Part shown: one piece after another, positions 19,766 through 28,810 of the stretch
Numbering within the stretch: the first letter of the stretch is position 1
Layout of the letters: the number at the start of each line of letters is the position of its first letter
Assembly: GCA_021413885.1 (NCBI GenBank)
Contig: JAIOPM010000032.1
Location: 62,001 to 126,000 of the forward strand
Origin: Planctomycetota bacterium
GTDB lineage: Bacteria; Planctomycetota; UBA1135; GCA-002686595
Direction of reading: 5' to 3'
Length of the DNA stretch: 64,000 nt
The notes under the pieces: generated by a model
Database searches by the model: none
What the model was told of the DNA's origin: nothing
What the model saw: only the letters and a program-made list of their open reading frames with translations
Position numbers and translations under genes: made by a program

Positions 19766-21403
19766 GTGTTGTGTGATACCCCCTCGGCCGCGCGGCCGTC
19801 TTCCGGATTCCTTCGCCCGTTCTCGGTTTTCGCGCTGACTGCGGCGACGCTCGTGTCGAGCGTGCGCGCGCAAGACGAACAGGACGATCAAGGTCAAGGC
19901 GGTTGGGAGCCGCGGGATCCGCTGGTCGAGCTCGTCGAGAGCTGTCGCTCCGCGTTGACCGGCGAAGTCGGCGCGTTCGTGCCGACATCGGTGTTCTTCA
20001 AAGGCGAGGGCTCGGTGTGGGGCGCACCGTCGACGGCGACGTTGCTCTACCGACCGCCGGGCGGATTCCTGCTCGAGTTCCAAGGGTCGCTGCCGTTGAA
20101 GTTTGCGCTCTTCCCTCACATCGGGCAGACCGTAGAAGGCGGTTGGGAGATCGACGCGATGGGCGCGCCGTGGAAGAGCGACCTCAGCGACCTCGAACGA
20201 CGGCGTTGGTTGTTCAGCGTGATGAGCGGCGAGTGGCTCGACGATCCCGACGTGAAGATCACGATGCTCGACGAGCCGGAGGACGCCGAGTTCCGCGGCG
20301 TCACGTTGACGCGGCCGGGCGCGATCTTCGACGTGAAGCTCGAACTGAATCGCACGTCGTTCCTGCCGATGCGTTTGACGTTGGTCGACGGCGCGCTCGC
20401 GACCGTGACGGAGTTCTCGAAGTGGACGGAACGGCCCGGCCATCTCTGGCCGATGCGCGTGGTGATCGACGGCGCGAGCTCCGGCACCGTGTTCGAGATC
20501 ACCGGCTTCTCGCCGCCGCCGCAGTACCTCGTCGATCCGCTGCAATTGCGCGCGACGTTCACCGACACGACGTTCGATGCGAACGCGCCGAAGGCGTTGG
20601 AGTGTCGGCGCTCGAAGTCGGGGCACTTGCTTGTCCACCCGCGCGTCGACGGCAAGGACGTCGGCTGGTTCGTGTTCGACAGCGGCGCGTCGAGTTTCGT
20701 GCTCGATCGCAAGGCCCGCGCGAAGCTCGGGCTCGAAAAAGTCGGCCAGCGCACGGCCCACGGCGCCGGTCGCGAAATCGAAGCGCCGGTCGTGCGCGCG
20801 ACGACGCTCGCGCTCGGACCGATGACGATCGCGAAGCCGCTGTTCCTCGAGCTCGACCTCGCGAACATCTCGGCGGGGCTCGGCGAAGAACTCGCCGGCC
20901 TCGTCGGCGCCGACGTGTTGCGGCGCGCGGTGGTCGTGATCGACCGCGAGACGCCTTCGCTCGAGCTGCACGCGCCGACCGGCTTCGAACTCGCGGGCGC
21001 GACTTGGACACCGTTGCGTTTCGATCGTCGGCTCGCGTGCGTCGAAGCGCGCTTCGAAGGCGATCGGCACGGGCTCTTCCGGCTCGACACCGGCGCGGGC
21101 ACCAGCCTCGTGATCCACGCGTCGGCGGTGCAAGCGCTCGGCCTGCTCGCCGGACGCGAGGTCGACGAAGACGAAGGCAGCGGCGTCGGCGGCGACTTCG
21201 CCATCCACTCAGGCGAGCTCGCGTGGTTCGAATTCGGCGGCGTGCGCCGCGAGCACGTGCCGACCCAGTTCTGCTTGCCCGGCCAGGGCAACCTCGACTC
21301 GCGCGCGACGATCGGCATCCTCGGCGCGGATCTCCTGGCGGCGACGCGCGTCGTCTTCGACTACGGTCGCGAGCGCATCGCGTTCGTGCCTCGTTCGAAG
21401 TGA
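19766..21403 (+). CDS. Secreted retropepsin-like aspartic protease
   Basis: 545 residues if the GTG at 19766 is used (TTG at 19769 is also possible; no ATG fits). This start gives a leader with a hydrophobic core ending SVRAQ near residue 36. The N-terminal 270 residues form an unrecognised beta-rich region. The C-terminal half has two copies of the aspartyl-protease strand: DSGASS with Asp305 and DTGAGTS with Asp441, each with a later hydrophobic-GADVL / GILGADLL strand. This is the gag-asp/retropepsin-like fold fused as an internal dimer. Its start lies within 25 bp of the start of the divergent Ada-AlkA gene, so the promoters overlap. Confidence 0.75.
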   Translation: MLCDTPSAARPSSGFLRPFSVFALTAATLVSSVRAQDEQDDQGQGGWEPRDPLVELVESCRSALTGEVGAFVPTSVFFKGEGSVWGAPSTATLLYRPPGGFLLEFQGSLPLKFALFPHIGQTVEGGWEIDAMGAPWKSDLSDLERRRWLFSVMSGEWLDDPDVKITMLDEPEDAEFRGVTLTRPGAIFDVKLELNRTSFLPMRLTLVDGALATVTEFSKWTERPGHLWPMRVVIDGASSGTVFEITGFSPPPQYLVDPLQLRATFTDTTFDANAPKALECRRSKSGHLLVHPRVDGKDVGWFVFDSGASSFVLDRKARAKLGLEKVGQRTAHGAGREIEAPVVRATTLALGPMTIAKPLFLELDLANISAGLGEELAGLVGADVLRRAVVVIDRETPSLELHAPTGFELAGATWTPLRFDRRLACVEARFEGDRHGLFRLDTGAGTSLVIHASAVQALGLLAGREVDEDEGSGVGGDFAIHSGELAWFEFGGVRREHVPTQFCLPGQGNLDSRATIGILGADLLAATRVVFDYGRERIAFVPRSK

Positions 21404-21471
21404 TCGACACGTCGCCGGCGCGCGCTGACGACGCTTTGCTCGCACTCCGCGCGGAGGTACGCTCGACCTCC

Positions 21472-23208
21472 ATGAGGACGGCGATCGGCGTGGGAGTGTG
21501 CGTGGTCTTCGCGGCGTGCGGCGCAGGCGAAACGGAAGTCGGCGCCGCGGCCGGCGGGAAGTTGGAGTTCGTCGACGTCGCGCGCGAGGCCGGCCTCGAC
21601 GTCGTGATCGAGTGCGGCGATCCGCGGCGTTGGTACATCCCGGAGAGCAACGGCTCGGGCGCCGCGTGGCTCGACTACGACGGCGACGGCGACATCGATC
21701 TGTTCATCGCCAACGGCGCGAAGCTCGTCTACCACGAGGACGGCAAGCGGCTCGAGCTCGCGTCGACATGGAACGGTCCGCGGCTCTACCGCAACGACGG
21801 CAAGCTGCACTTCACCGACGTGTCGAAGGACGCGCTTCCGACGCTCGCGATCGACCTCGAGAACGCGGTCGCGACCGGCGACGTCGACCACGACGGCGAC
21901 ACCGATCTCTACCTCGCGAACTTCGGGCCCGACGTGTTGCTCGTCAACGAGGGCGGCAAGTTCGTCGACGGGACGGCGAACGCGGGGCTCGGTTGCGAGC
22001 TCTACGGTGCGTCCGCCGCGTTCGGCGACGTCGACAACGACGGCGACCTCGATCTCTACGTCGCGAACTACGTGCAGTTCGACCTCGCGCACCCGCCGCT
22101 CGACGGCAAGCGCGAAGTCCTCGGCGGCGTCGAAGTCGGTTGGGGCCCGATCGCGGAGAACAAGCAGGGCCTCAATGCCGGCGCGCGCGACGTCTTCTAC
22201 TTGAACGACGGTAAGGGACACTTCACCGACGCGACGGCGAGCGCGGGGCTCGCGCTCGAAACGCCGCTCTGTTCGTACGCCGTCGTCTTCAGCGACGTCG
22301 ACGGCGACGGTTGGCAGGACATCCTGGTCGCGAACGACCTCGAGCCGTGCAACCTCTTCCGCAACCAAGGTCACGGCAAGTTCGTCGACGAAGCGGTCGC
22401 GCGCGGCTTTGCGTTCAACGCCGACGGCAAACCGACCGGCGCGATGGGTTTGTCGGTCGAGGACTTCGACGGCGACGGTGACATGGACGTCTTGCGCACC
22501 AACTTCGACTTCGAAGCGAACTCGCTGCACGTCAACGACGGACATGGACGCTTCACCGATCGCGCGGCGGCGCTCGGGCTCGCCGAGCCTTCGATCGACA
22601 AGCTCGGTTGGGGCGGCGGCTTCTTCGACGCCGATCTCGACGGCGATCTCGATCTCCTCGTCGCGAACGGACACGTCTATCCGCAGGCGAAGGAAGTCCA
22701 GATGAGCGGTTGGGCGATGCCGACGCAGCTCTACGAATGCACCGCCGACGCGGCTGGCGTGATCGCGTACCGCGACGCGACGGCGCGCGCCGGCGCCGGA
22801 CTTTCCGCGAACCACAGCGCGCGAGGAATCGCGTTCGGAGATCCCGACGACGACGGCGACGTCGACGCGCTCGTGATCGACCTCGACACGCCGCCGCGGC
22901 TGCTCGAGAACCGGAGCGAGCGACGCGGACATTGGCTCGCCGTGAAGACGATCGGAACCGCGTCGAACCGCGACGGCTTCGGCGCGTGCATCAGCGTGCA
23001 AGCCGGCGCTCGGACGTGGACGCGCGAGATGCGCGCGACGCAAGGGCTGTATTCGTCCCACGACACGCGGCTCTCGTTCGGTCTCGGTCGCGCGGAACGC
23101 GTCGACACGTTGACCGTGCGCTGGCCGAGCGGCCGCACCTCCGTCCTGAACGACGTCGCGCTCGACCGCGTCGTGACCGTGACCGAACCCGAGGAGATCA
23201 AGCGATGA
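21472..23208 (+). CDS. FG-GAP/VCBS lipoprotein with C-terminal ASPIC/UnbV domain
   Basis: 578 residues. The lipobox ends at Cys16 (VVFAAC). The body has repeated calcium-loop motifs (DYDGDGDIDLF, DVDHDGDTDLY, DVDNDGDLDLY, DVDGDGWQDIL, DFDGDGDMDVL, DADLDGDLDLL), which mark an integrin-like FG-GAP propeller. The last 75 residues are the ASPIC/UnbV domain, with 'GFGACISVQAG.RTWTREMRATQGLYSSHD..LSFGLG.AERVDTLTVRWPSG'. Such proteins are outside the cytoplasm and their role is unknown. The stop codon overlaps the start of the radical SAM gene (ATGA), tying it to that cluster. Confidence 0.9.
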   Translation: MRTAIGVGVCVVFAACGAGETEVGAAAGGKLEFVDVAREAGLDVVIECGDPRRWYIPESNGSGAAWLDYDGDGDIDLFIANGAKLVYHEDGKRLELASTWNGPRLYRNDGKLHFTDVSKDALPTLAIDLENAVATGDVDHDGDTDLYLANFGPDVLLVNEGGKFVDGTANAGLGCELYGASAAFGDVDNDGDLDLYVANYVQFDLAHPPLDGKREVLGGVEVGWGPIAENKQGLNAGARDVFYLNDGKGHFTDATASAGLALETPLCSYAVVFSDVDGDGWQDILVANDLEPCNLFRNQGHGKFVDEAVARGFAFNADGKPTGAMGLSVEDFDGDGDMDVLRTNFDFEANSLHVNDGHGRFTDRAAALGLAEPSIDKLGWGGGFFDADLDGDLDLLVANGHVYPQAKEVQMSGWAMPTQLYECTADAAGVIAYRDATARAGAGLSANHSARGIAFGDPDDDGDVDALVIDLDTPPRLLENRSERRGHWLAVKTIGTASNRDGFGACISVQAGARTWTREMRATQGLYSSHDTRLSFGLGRAERVDTLTVRWPSGRTSVLNDVALDRVVTVTEPEEIKR

Positions 23209-25403
23209 AAGTCATGCTCGTCTATCCGCCGCAAGGTCACTTCACGCAGCCGTACCTGTCGATTCCGTCGCTCGCGGCGTATTTGCGCGCGAACGGCGTG
23301 AAGGACGTGAGCGTGCTCGACCTCAACATCGACGCGTACGACTCGTTCCTGACGAAGGCGCGGCTCACTCGTTCGCTCGAGCGCGTGCGCGCCGGCGAAG
23401 GGCTCGCGAGTCTCGAAGCGCGTGAGAGCCTCGGCTTCAGCGAGATGGAGCGTTATCAACTGCTCTCCGAAATCGCGCTCTCCGGCGACGAAGTCGCGAG
23501 CCGCATCGAAGAAGCGAAGACGGTGCTGCGCGATCGCAACCAGTTCTACGACTACCAACGCTACCTCTGGGCCGGTCGCACGCTCGAGCAAGGTCTGCGC
23601 CTCTTCTCCGCCGAGTACGCGCCGACCAAGCTCAGCGCGCACGGCTTCGTGATGCGCAAGCGCATCGAACGCTCCAGCGACATCGTCGCGGCGATCGACG
23701 ACGAGCTCGAGAACCCGTACCTCGAGTACTTCCGCGAACGCGCCATGCCGCGCATCCGCGAGCTCGACCCCGACGTGATCGGCATCTCGGTGACGTTCCC
23801 GAGCCAAGCGATCCCGGTGATGACGCTCTGCAAGTTGCTGAAGCAGTGGAAGCCGACGGTGCACATCACGCTCGGCGGCGGTTTGCTCGCGTACGTCGCG
23901 GAGAAGCTCGCGAAGCGGCCTGAAGTGTGGAGTCTGATCGACAGCTTCGTCCTGCTCGAAGGCGAGGGTCCGCTCCTGCGTTTGATCCAAGAGCTCGACG
24001 CGAAGAAGAACCTGTCGAAGATCCCGAACCTGCTCTGGTGCGACGAGCACGGCTCGGTGCAGAAGAACGATCAGACGGAGCCGCTCGACATCAAGACGTT
24101 GCCGACGCCGGACTTCGGCGATCTGCCGCTCGAGAAATACTTCTCGCCGGAGCTCGTCCTCCCGCTCGCCGCGACGCGCGGTTGTTATTGGGGCAAGTGC
24201 GTTTTCTGCACGCTCTACACCGTGATCGGTCCGGGCTACCGAGGGCGCACGACCGAACAGACGGTCGACGACATGCGCATCTTGAAGGAGCGCCACGGCG
24301 TGAAGAACTTCTACCTCGCGATCGAGGACCTGCCGCCGAACATGGCGAAGGCGTTCCCGCGCGAGATCCTGAATCAGAAGCTCGGCGTGCACTGGTGGGC
24401 CGATGCGCGGTTGGAGCACGAGCACTTCACCCGCGACGTCCTCGACGACATGCGCGGATCGGGCTGCGTGCGCCTCGCGTTCGGTTTCGAGAGCTCGAAC
24501 AACCGCGTGCTCGATCGCATGTGCAAGGGCATCGACGCGGCGAAGTCGGTCGAGCTCATCCGCCGCGTCCACGACGCGGGCATTTCCGTCACGCTCTACG
24601 TGATGATCGGTTTTCCGACCGAGACGCGCGAAGAGGCGCGGGGCACGTTGCGCACGATCGTCGAGAACGAGCGCTGGATCCAAGAGGTCAGCGTGCGCGT
24701 CTTCTACCTCGACGAGCGCTCGGAGATCTTCGCGCGCCGCGCCGAGTTCGACATCGCCGAGATCTTCCCCGACGCCGACGCGGACCTGCAGGTCTACTAC
24801 GACTTCCGCACGTCGAGCGGCATGAGCCGTCGCGAAGCGCGCGACGCGTACCTCGAGTTCACGCGCACGTTGCGCTCGCACTTCCCGGTGTTCCAGAACA
24901 CCAACATGCTCTACCACGAGTTGAAGAGTCACTACTTCCTCTACCTCGTGCGCCACGGTTCGTGGCAAGCGCTGAAGGATGAAGTGCTCGATCGTCCGGC
25001 GACGCCGAACGTGCCGGCGGTTCCGCAGCGCAGCACGCGCCTCGTCACGCGCGAGCTCGCGTTCGACCGCGGCGAGATCGATCGACGCCTCGGCGCGATC
25101 GACAGCTTCACGCTGCGCCCCCGCTATCAATCCGATTTGATCGACGACGATGACCGCGCGCGCCTCGACGGCGAGCTCCCGCGCGAAGCCCGCTCTCCGT
25201 CGACGTTGATCTACGACCGCGCGAGCGGCGAACTGCGCGCGATCACGCCGGACGTCGCCGAGCTGCTCGATCGCTGCGACGGAGCGCGCACGCTCGAGCA
25301 AGTCGTCGAAGTCGTTCCGCAACCCCACCGCGACGCCGCGCTCGCGTGCGTTCGCGAGATGGCGCAAGCCGGTATGCTGGAAGCGAAGGAGCTCGTGCGA
25401 TGA
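23205..25403 (+). CDS. B12-binding-type radical SAM protein with PqqD-like C-terminal domain
   Basis: 732 residues; the ATG lies in an ATGA overlap with GAGGAG placed 8 nt upstream. Residues 1-290 form a cobalamin-binding-type Rossmann domain with a long helical insert at about 50-175; the DxHxxG His is absent, as in base-off B12 radical SAM enzymes. The iron-sulfur motif is RGCYWGKCVFC with Cys327, Cys332 and Cys335, a CX4CX2C variant of the usual CX3CX2C. The TIM barrel runs to about 600. The last 70 residues (LIYDRASGELRAITPDVAEL...) resemble PqqD, a fold that binds leader peptides of ribosomal peptides. The following 58-codon gene is coupled by another ATGA overlap. Function in peptide modification is a strong inference, not proven. 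Confidence 0.88.
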   Translation: MKVMLVYPPQGHFTQPYLSIPSLAAYLRANGVKDVSVLDLNIDAYDSFLTKARLTRSLERVRAGEGLASLEARESLGFSEMERYQLLSEIALSGDEVASRIEEAKTVLRDRNQFYDYQRYLWAGRTLEQGLRLFSAEYAPTKLSAHGFVMRKRIERSSDIVAAIDDELENPYLEYFRERAMPRIRELDPDVIGISVTFPSQAIPVMTLCKLLKQWKPTVHITLGGGLLAYVAEKLAKRPEVWSLIDSFVLLEGEGPLLRLIQELDAKKNLSKIPNLLWCDEHGSVQKNDQTEPLDIKTLPTPDFGDLPLEKYFSPELVLPLAATRGCYWGKCVFCTLYTVIGPGYRGRTTEQTVDDMRILKERHGVKNFYLAIEDLPPNMAKAFPREILNQKLGVHWWADARLEHEHFTRDVLDDMRGSGCVRLAFGFESSNNRVLDRMCKGIDAAKSVELIRRVHDAGISVTLYVMIGFPTETREEARGTLRTIVENERWIQEVSVRVFYLDERSEIFARRAEFDIAEIFPDADADLQVYYDFRTSSGMSRREARDAYLEFTRTLRSHFPVFQNTNMLYHELKSHYFLYLVRHGSWQALKDEVLDRPATPNVPAVPQRSTRLVTRELAFDRGEIDRRLGAIDSFTLRPRYQSDLIDDDDRARLDGELPREARSPSTLIYDRASGELRAITPDVAELLDRCDGARTLEQVVEVVPQPHRDAALACVREMAQAGMLEAKELVR

Positions 25404-25576
25404 AGGAAGAGAAACGCAAGGACGACGCGCCGAAGTCCCCCGCCACGCCTCCGACCGACGCATCGAAGTCGGAAGCGCCGACCGACCCGGCCGCGCCGAA
25501 ACCGAAGTACGTCTTCAAGATCGTTCCTGCCGACCCGAAGAACACGCTCGACTTCGAGGACACGGCGGACAAGTAG
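25400..25576 (+). CDS. 58-residue peptide coupled to radical SAM gene; candidate modified-peptide precursor
   Basis: The ATG at 25400 overlaps the radical SAM stop (ATGA) and is preceded by AAGGAG at an ideal 8-nt spacing, so translation is well supported. The product is Lys/Glu/Pro/Ala-rich to residue 35, then has a more ordered tail, KPKYVFKIVPADPKNTL, and an acidic end. It has no signal peptide, no Cys and no Glu-x3-Tyr motif as in PqqA. A leader-plus-core division is possible, with Tyr37, Phe39, Lys40 and Asp45 as candidate modified residues, but nothing proves it is a substrate. It ends 3 bp from the opposing gene. Confidence 0.75.
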   Translation: MKEEKRKDDAPKSPATPPTDASKSEAPTDPAAPKPKYVFKIVPADPKNTLDFEDTADK

Positions 25577-25579
25577 CGG

Positions 25580-28500
25580 TCAGCGTTCGAAGATCGCTTC
25601 GCGTTCGACGTCGACCGTGCGTCCGCCGCAACGCACCCGCGCGTCGCCGAAGCCGTGATAGACACGCACGCGCCGCGAGCGATCGAGCGGCAAGCCGTCG
25701 AGACTGGTCAACGTGAAGAGCGCACCGTTCGGGTAATCGATGCCGCCCCAACGCAGCGCGTGGAAGGCGACGAACGTCGGGCTCTCGATCAACACGCCGT
25801 ATTGCGGCAACAGCGCGTCGCCCACGGCCAACGGCTCCTCCGCGTAGTTGGCGACGATCGTCGCGTCGCCGAAGCGCGTGCGTTCCGCGGCGAGGCTCTC
25901 GTTGAGGAAGCGGTGATCGGTCATCGGCATGTCCTCGGTCAAGCGCGCGAGCGGCGAGAGCAGCTCGTAGACGTTCTTGATCGAGCGATCGGCTCGACAC
26001 AGTTCGCGCCCCCAGCCGTCGGCGCCGCGCGCGAAAGCGGCGGAGGCCTGACTCCACGGCGACAGTTCGAAGTTCCACCGTCCGTCCTCGCGTCGCAGAA
26101 CTCCGATGCGATGCCGACCGCGTTGGGACGGGAGGCCGAGCACGCTGCGCCGCGCGCCGTCGAGCGTGAAACCGACCAGGACTTCCCACGTGCCGTCGTG
26201 GAGTGCGCCGACGTCGAGTTCGCGCGCGGGAGTCTCGAACACGTCGCCGCGTCGCCAACGAGCCGTCGCGACCGCGGGCCGGAAGCCTTCCTGGAATTCG
26301 ATCAGGCCGTTCCGCGGCGCATCGAGGGCGCGAAAATGCGCGAAGAACTCGTGGTTCGACGCGACGTCCGCTCCGACTCGGAACCTCCACTTCAACGAGG
26401 GCCGGCCGGACGGCGCCGTGTCGCACGCGGCGACCTCCGGGAGAACCGCGAGCTCCTCGCCGCGCGCGCCGCTGAAGTAGTCGCGGTCGTCGACCCAGAA
26501 CTCCGGCGCTTCGGCGTAGAGCGCGTGGTCGAGCACGCGCCGCGCGTCGCACGCATCGATGCAATGCTCCTGCATCGACTGCAAGTGCACGCAGTCGCCG
26601 TACACCAACTCGAAGAGCGGAATCACCGTCTGCGGCGTCCGCTCGGAGAGCTTGTGCGACAACAGTCCTTCGAAGACGTCGAGCAGCGGAACGCCCCACT
26701 CCTTGCCGCCTTCGCCTCCGACCGACGCGAAGCGTTGGTGCGCGAGTTCGCAGAGAGCACGCTTCGCTTCGACGTCGTCGGTGCGGTCGACCGGATGCTG
26801 CGGTGAACTGCACCCGCCGAGTTTCACCGAGAGGATCGTGTCGGCGAACAGATGATCGAGCCCGTAGCGCGTCGCCATCTCGAACCAATTGGGCTCCGCG
26901 AACAGCGCCTGCCTCGCGGAACAGATCCGATAGGCGCGGCCGCCCTCCCACAGTCCCGCGCTCCGCGGTGCTCCGTCGCGATCGAGTTCGAGCACGCACT
27001 CGTCCCACGACGGCGCGTCCTCGTACATGTCCTGCGAGTTGTCGTGCAGCCCGAAGAGGAAGCCCTGACGTCGAACGCGCTCCGCGCACGCGGCGAGTTC
27101 GCGGTCGCCGCCGCACTCTTCGTTCGCGGGCAACACGTCCGGCAGACCGTTGTCGTACCCGCGTCGGTTCCAGCCGCGGACGATCACGAGCGCGCGATCG
27201 AGATCGAGATCACGGCGCCAATGCTCCGCGGCGTTCGCGATGTCCTCGAAGCGATTCTGGACGCCGACCACTTCCGCGTCGCCGAGACCGCGCACTCCGC
27301 CCGGTTGCGAGCGCATCAACGCGGTGGTTCGAAACAAGGCAGCCCCGCTGAGCCGCGCCAGACCGGGCGAACGCGCGCGCTTCGCGGCGAGCGTGTCGAG
27401 CAATCCGCGTCGCGCCGCGATCCGACGATACGCCTGCGCGATCTCGACGTAGCCGCCCTTGCCGAGCGGCTGGAGCTCGACGGCGCCGACGCCCGCCGCC
27501 AACTCGAGGGAGAAAGAGAGAGAGCGACCGCCCGGCACCGTCGCAACATCGACCGCCTCGAGGTGCGTGCGCAGCACCGTGCTCACGTCCTCCCACGCGA
27601 CCAAGATCGCGCTGTTGCCCTGCGTCGCGCCGAACATCGCCATCGACGTGTCGTCATAGGTGTCGTACCGACGTTCCTGCGGCAGTCCGCGCGTCACCGG
27701 CAGGAGGTAGCCGTTGTCGCGAGGCAGGACTCCGTAGCCGCGCTGCGCGCCGGTGGTCGTCAACGCGCGATCGAGCACCGCGAGCGACGCAAGCCGCCAC
27801 GTCGAGTTCGAGCTCGACTCCGCGCGCATGCGCAACGCCTCGCGGCCGGGCGCGACGTCGAACGTGAGACGCACGTCGATGCCGTCGACTCCGCTCGCCG
27901 GCGGCGGCGACCAAGCGCACACGAGCGCACCGTCGATGCGCTCGACTCGATCGAAACGTCCGACGTCCAGATCCACGCCGGTCCCGTCGGGCCGCACCAC
28001 GCGCGCGACGCCGAAGCGCGGCAGCGCGGGATTGGAAGTCCAGAGCGCATCCGTGCGGTGATCGACGATCATCCACGCTCCGCTGGCCGGATCGAGCGCG
28101 AAGCTCCAACCGTCGCCTTCGAGGGTGATCGGAGTTCCGAGACGTCCCGCGAGCCGCGAGCGCCGAAGCTCGCACTCCTCGGCCGACAACGGCGGCGGTT
28201 GCCATTCGTCGGACGGCGGCGCCGTGCGCTCGACGCGCAACGTGCCGACGCCGGCCTCGGCGAGCAACGCGCCCGCGACGTGCGGGTCGTACAGGCCAAC
28301 GTGCACTCGATAGTCGCCCTCGGGCAGATCGCGCGGAACCTGGATCGTGCGCGGTCCGATCTCGACTCGCCTGCCGGCGGACCAGGTGCTCGTCGGCGGT
28401 TCGGGTGTGCGATCCTGTTGGACGAAGATGCGCACGCAGCTCGGTGCGTTCGCTTCTTCGAGGTGCACGAACGTCGTGTAGTCGGCCGGCGCCGGACGAG

Positions 28501-28708
28501 TGCCGCGGTTCTCGAAGGAGAGCGAGTAGACGAACTCGTCGCCGGGCCGAACCGTGGTCGGCACGAGGCGCGCGCCGAGAACGACGGGTACGAATGGCGC
28601 GGCCGCCGGCTCCGGGGAAAGCGAAACCGACGCTTCAGGCGCCCTGTCGCACGCGGCGAGGGAAACGGCGAATGCGAAGAGGGCGCGGCGCGCGAACGTG
28701 GCGAGCAT
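25580..28708 (-). CDS. Large lipoprotein resembling secreted glycoside-hydrolase-like proteins
   Basis: 1042 residues with a lipobox ending at Cys20 (SLAAC). Residues 45-150 form a beta-sandwich ('RPGDEFVYSLSFENRGTRPAP...FVHL'), about 175-480 a galactose-mutarotase-like beta domain, and about 480-790 a TIM-barrel-like region with VIVRGWNRRGYDNGLPDVLP and GFLFGLHDNSQDMYEDAP. That layout recalls GH101/DUF5696-type carbohydrate enzymes. Asp in FADTILSVK and Glu in LLDVFEG are catalytic candidates only. Substrate unknown. Read on its own transcript, opposite to the radical SAM cluster. Confidence 0.72.
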   Translation of the reverse strand: MLATFARRALFAFAVSLAACDRAPEASVSLSPEPAAAPFVPVVLGARLVPTTVRPGDEFVYSLSFENRGTRPAPADYTTFVHLEEANAPSCVRIFVQQDRTPEPPTSTWSAGRRVEIGPRTIQVPRDLPEGDYRVHVGLYDPHVAGALLAEAGVGTLRVERTAPPSDEWQPPPLSAEECELRRSRLAGRLGTPITLEGDGWSFALDPASGAWMIVDHRTDALWTSNPALPRFGVARVVRPDGTGVDLDVGRFDRVERIDGALVCAWSPPPASGVDGIDVRLTFDVAPGREALRMRAESSSNSTWRLASLAVLDRALTTTGAQRGYGVLPRDNGYLLPVTRGLPQERRYDTYDDTSMAMFGATQGNSAILVAWEDVSTVLRTHLEAVDVATVPGGRSLSFSLELAAGVGAVELQPLGKGGYVEIAQAYRRIAARRGLLDTLAAKRARSPGLARLSGAALFRTTALMRSQPGGVRGLGDAEVVGVQNRFEDIANAAEHWRRDLDLDRALVIVRGWNRRGYDNGLPDVLPANEECGGDRELAACAERVRRQGFLFGLHDNSQDMYEDAPSWDECVLELDRDGAPRSAGLWEGGRAYRICSARQALFAEPNWFEMATRYGLDHLFADTILSVKLGGCSSPQHPVDRTDDVEAKRALCELAHQRFASVGGEGGKEWGVPLLDVFEGLLSHKLSERTPQTVIPLFELVYGDCVHLQSMQEHCIDACDARRVLDHALYAEAPEFWVDDRDYFSGARGEELAVLPEVAACDTAPSGRPSLKWRFRVGADVASNHEFFAHFRALDAPRNGLIEFQEGFRPAVATARWRRGDVFETPARELDVGALHDGTWEVLVGFTLDGARRSVLGLPSQRGRHRIGVLRREDGRWNFELSPWSQASAAFARGADGWGRELCRADRSIKNVYELLSPLARLTEDMPMTDHRFLNESLAAERTRFGDATIVANYAEEPLAVGDALLPQYGVLIESPTFVAFHALRWGGIDYPNGALFTLTSLDGLPLDRSRRVRVYHGFGDARVRCGGRTVDVEREAIFER

Positions 28709-28810
28709 GCGTGCCGAACTGCGGCGCTACTCTACCGGCCGACCGGAATCTCGCTCGCGATCTCGAGCTCGGAGCTCGCGACGACTGCGGCGACGCCGCT
28801 TCGCAACCGC

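Noticed and set aside
22731..25463. 910-codon open frame opposite the radical SAM cluster
   Set aside because: Antisense shadow of recognisable genes; no family match and biased composition.
25400..25576. Calling the 58-residue peptide a PqqA homologue
   Set aside because: It lacks the Glu-x3-Tyr crosslink motif and no other pqq genes are nearby.
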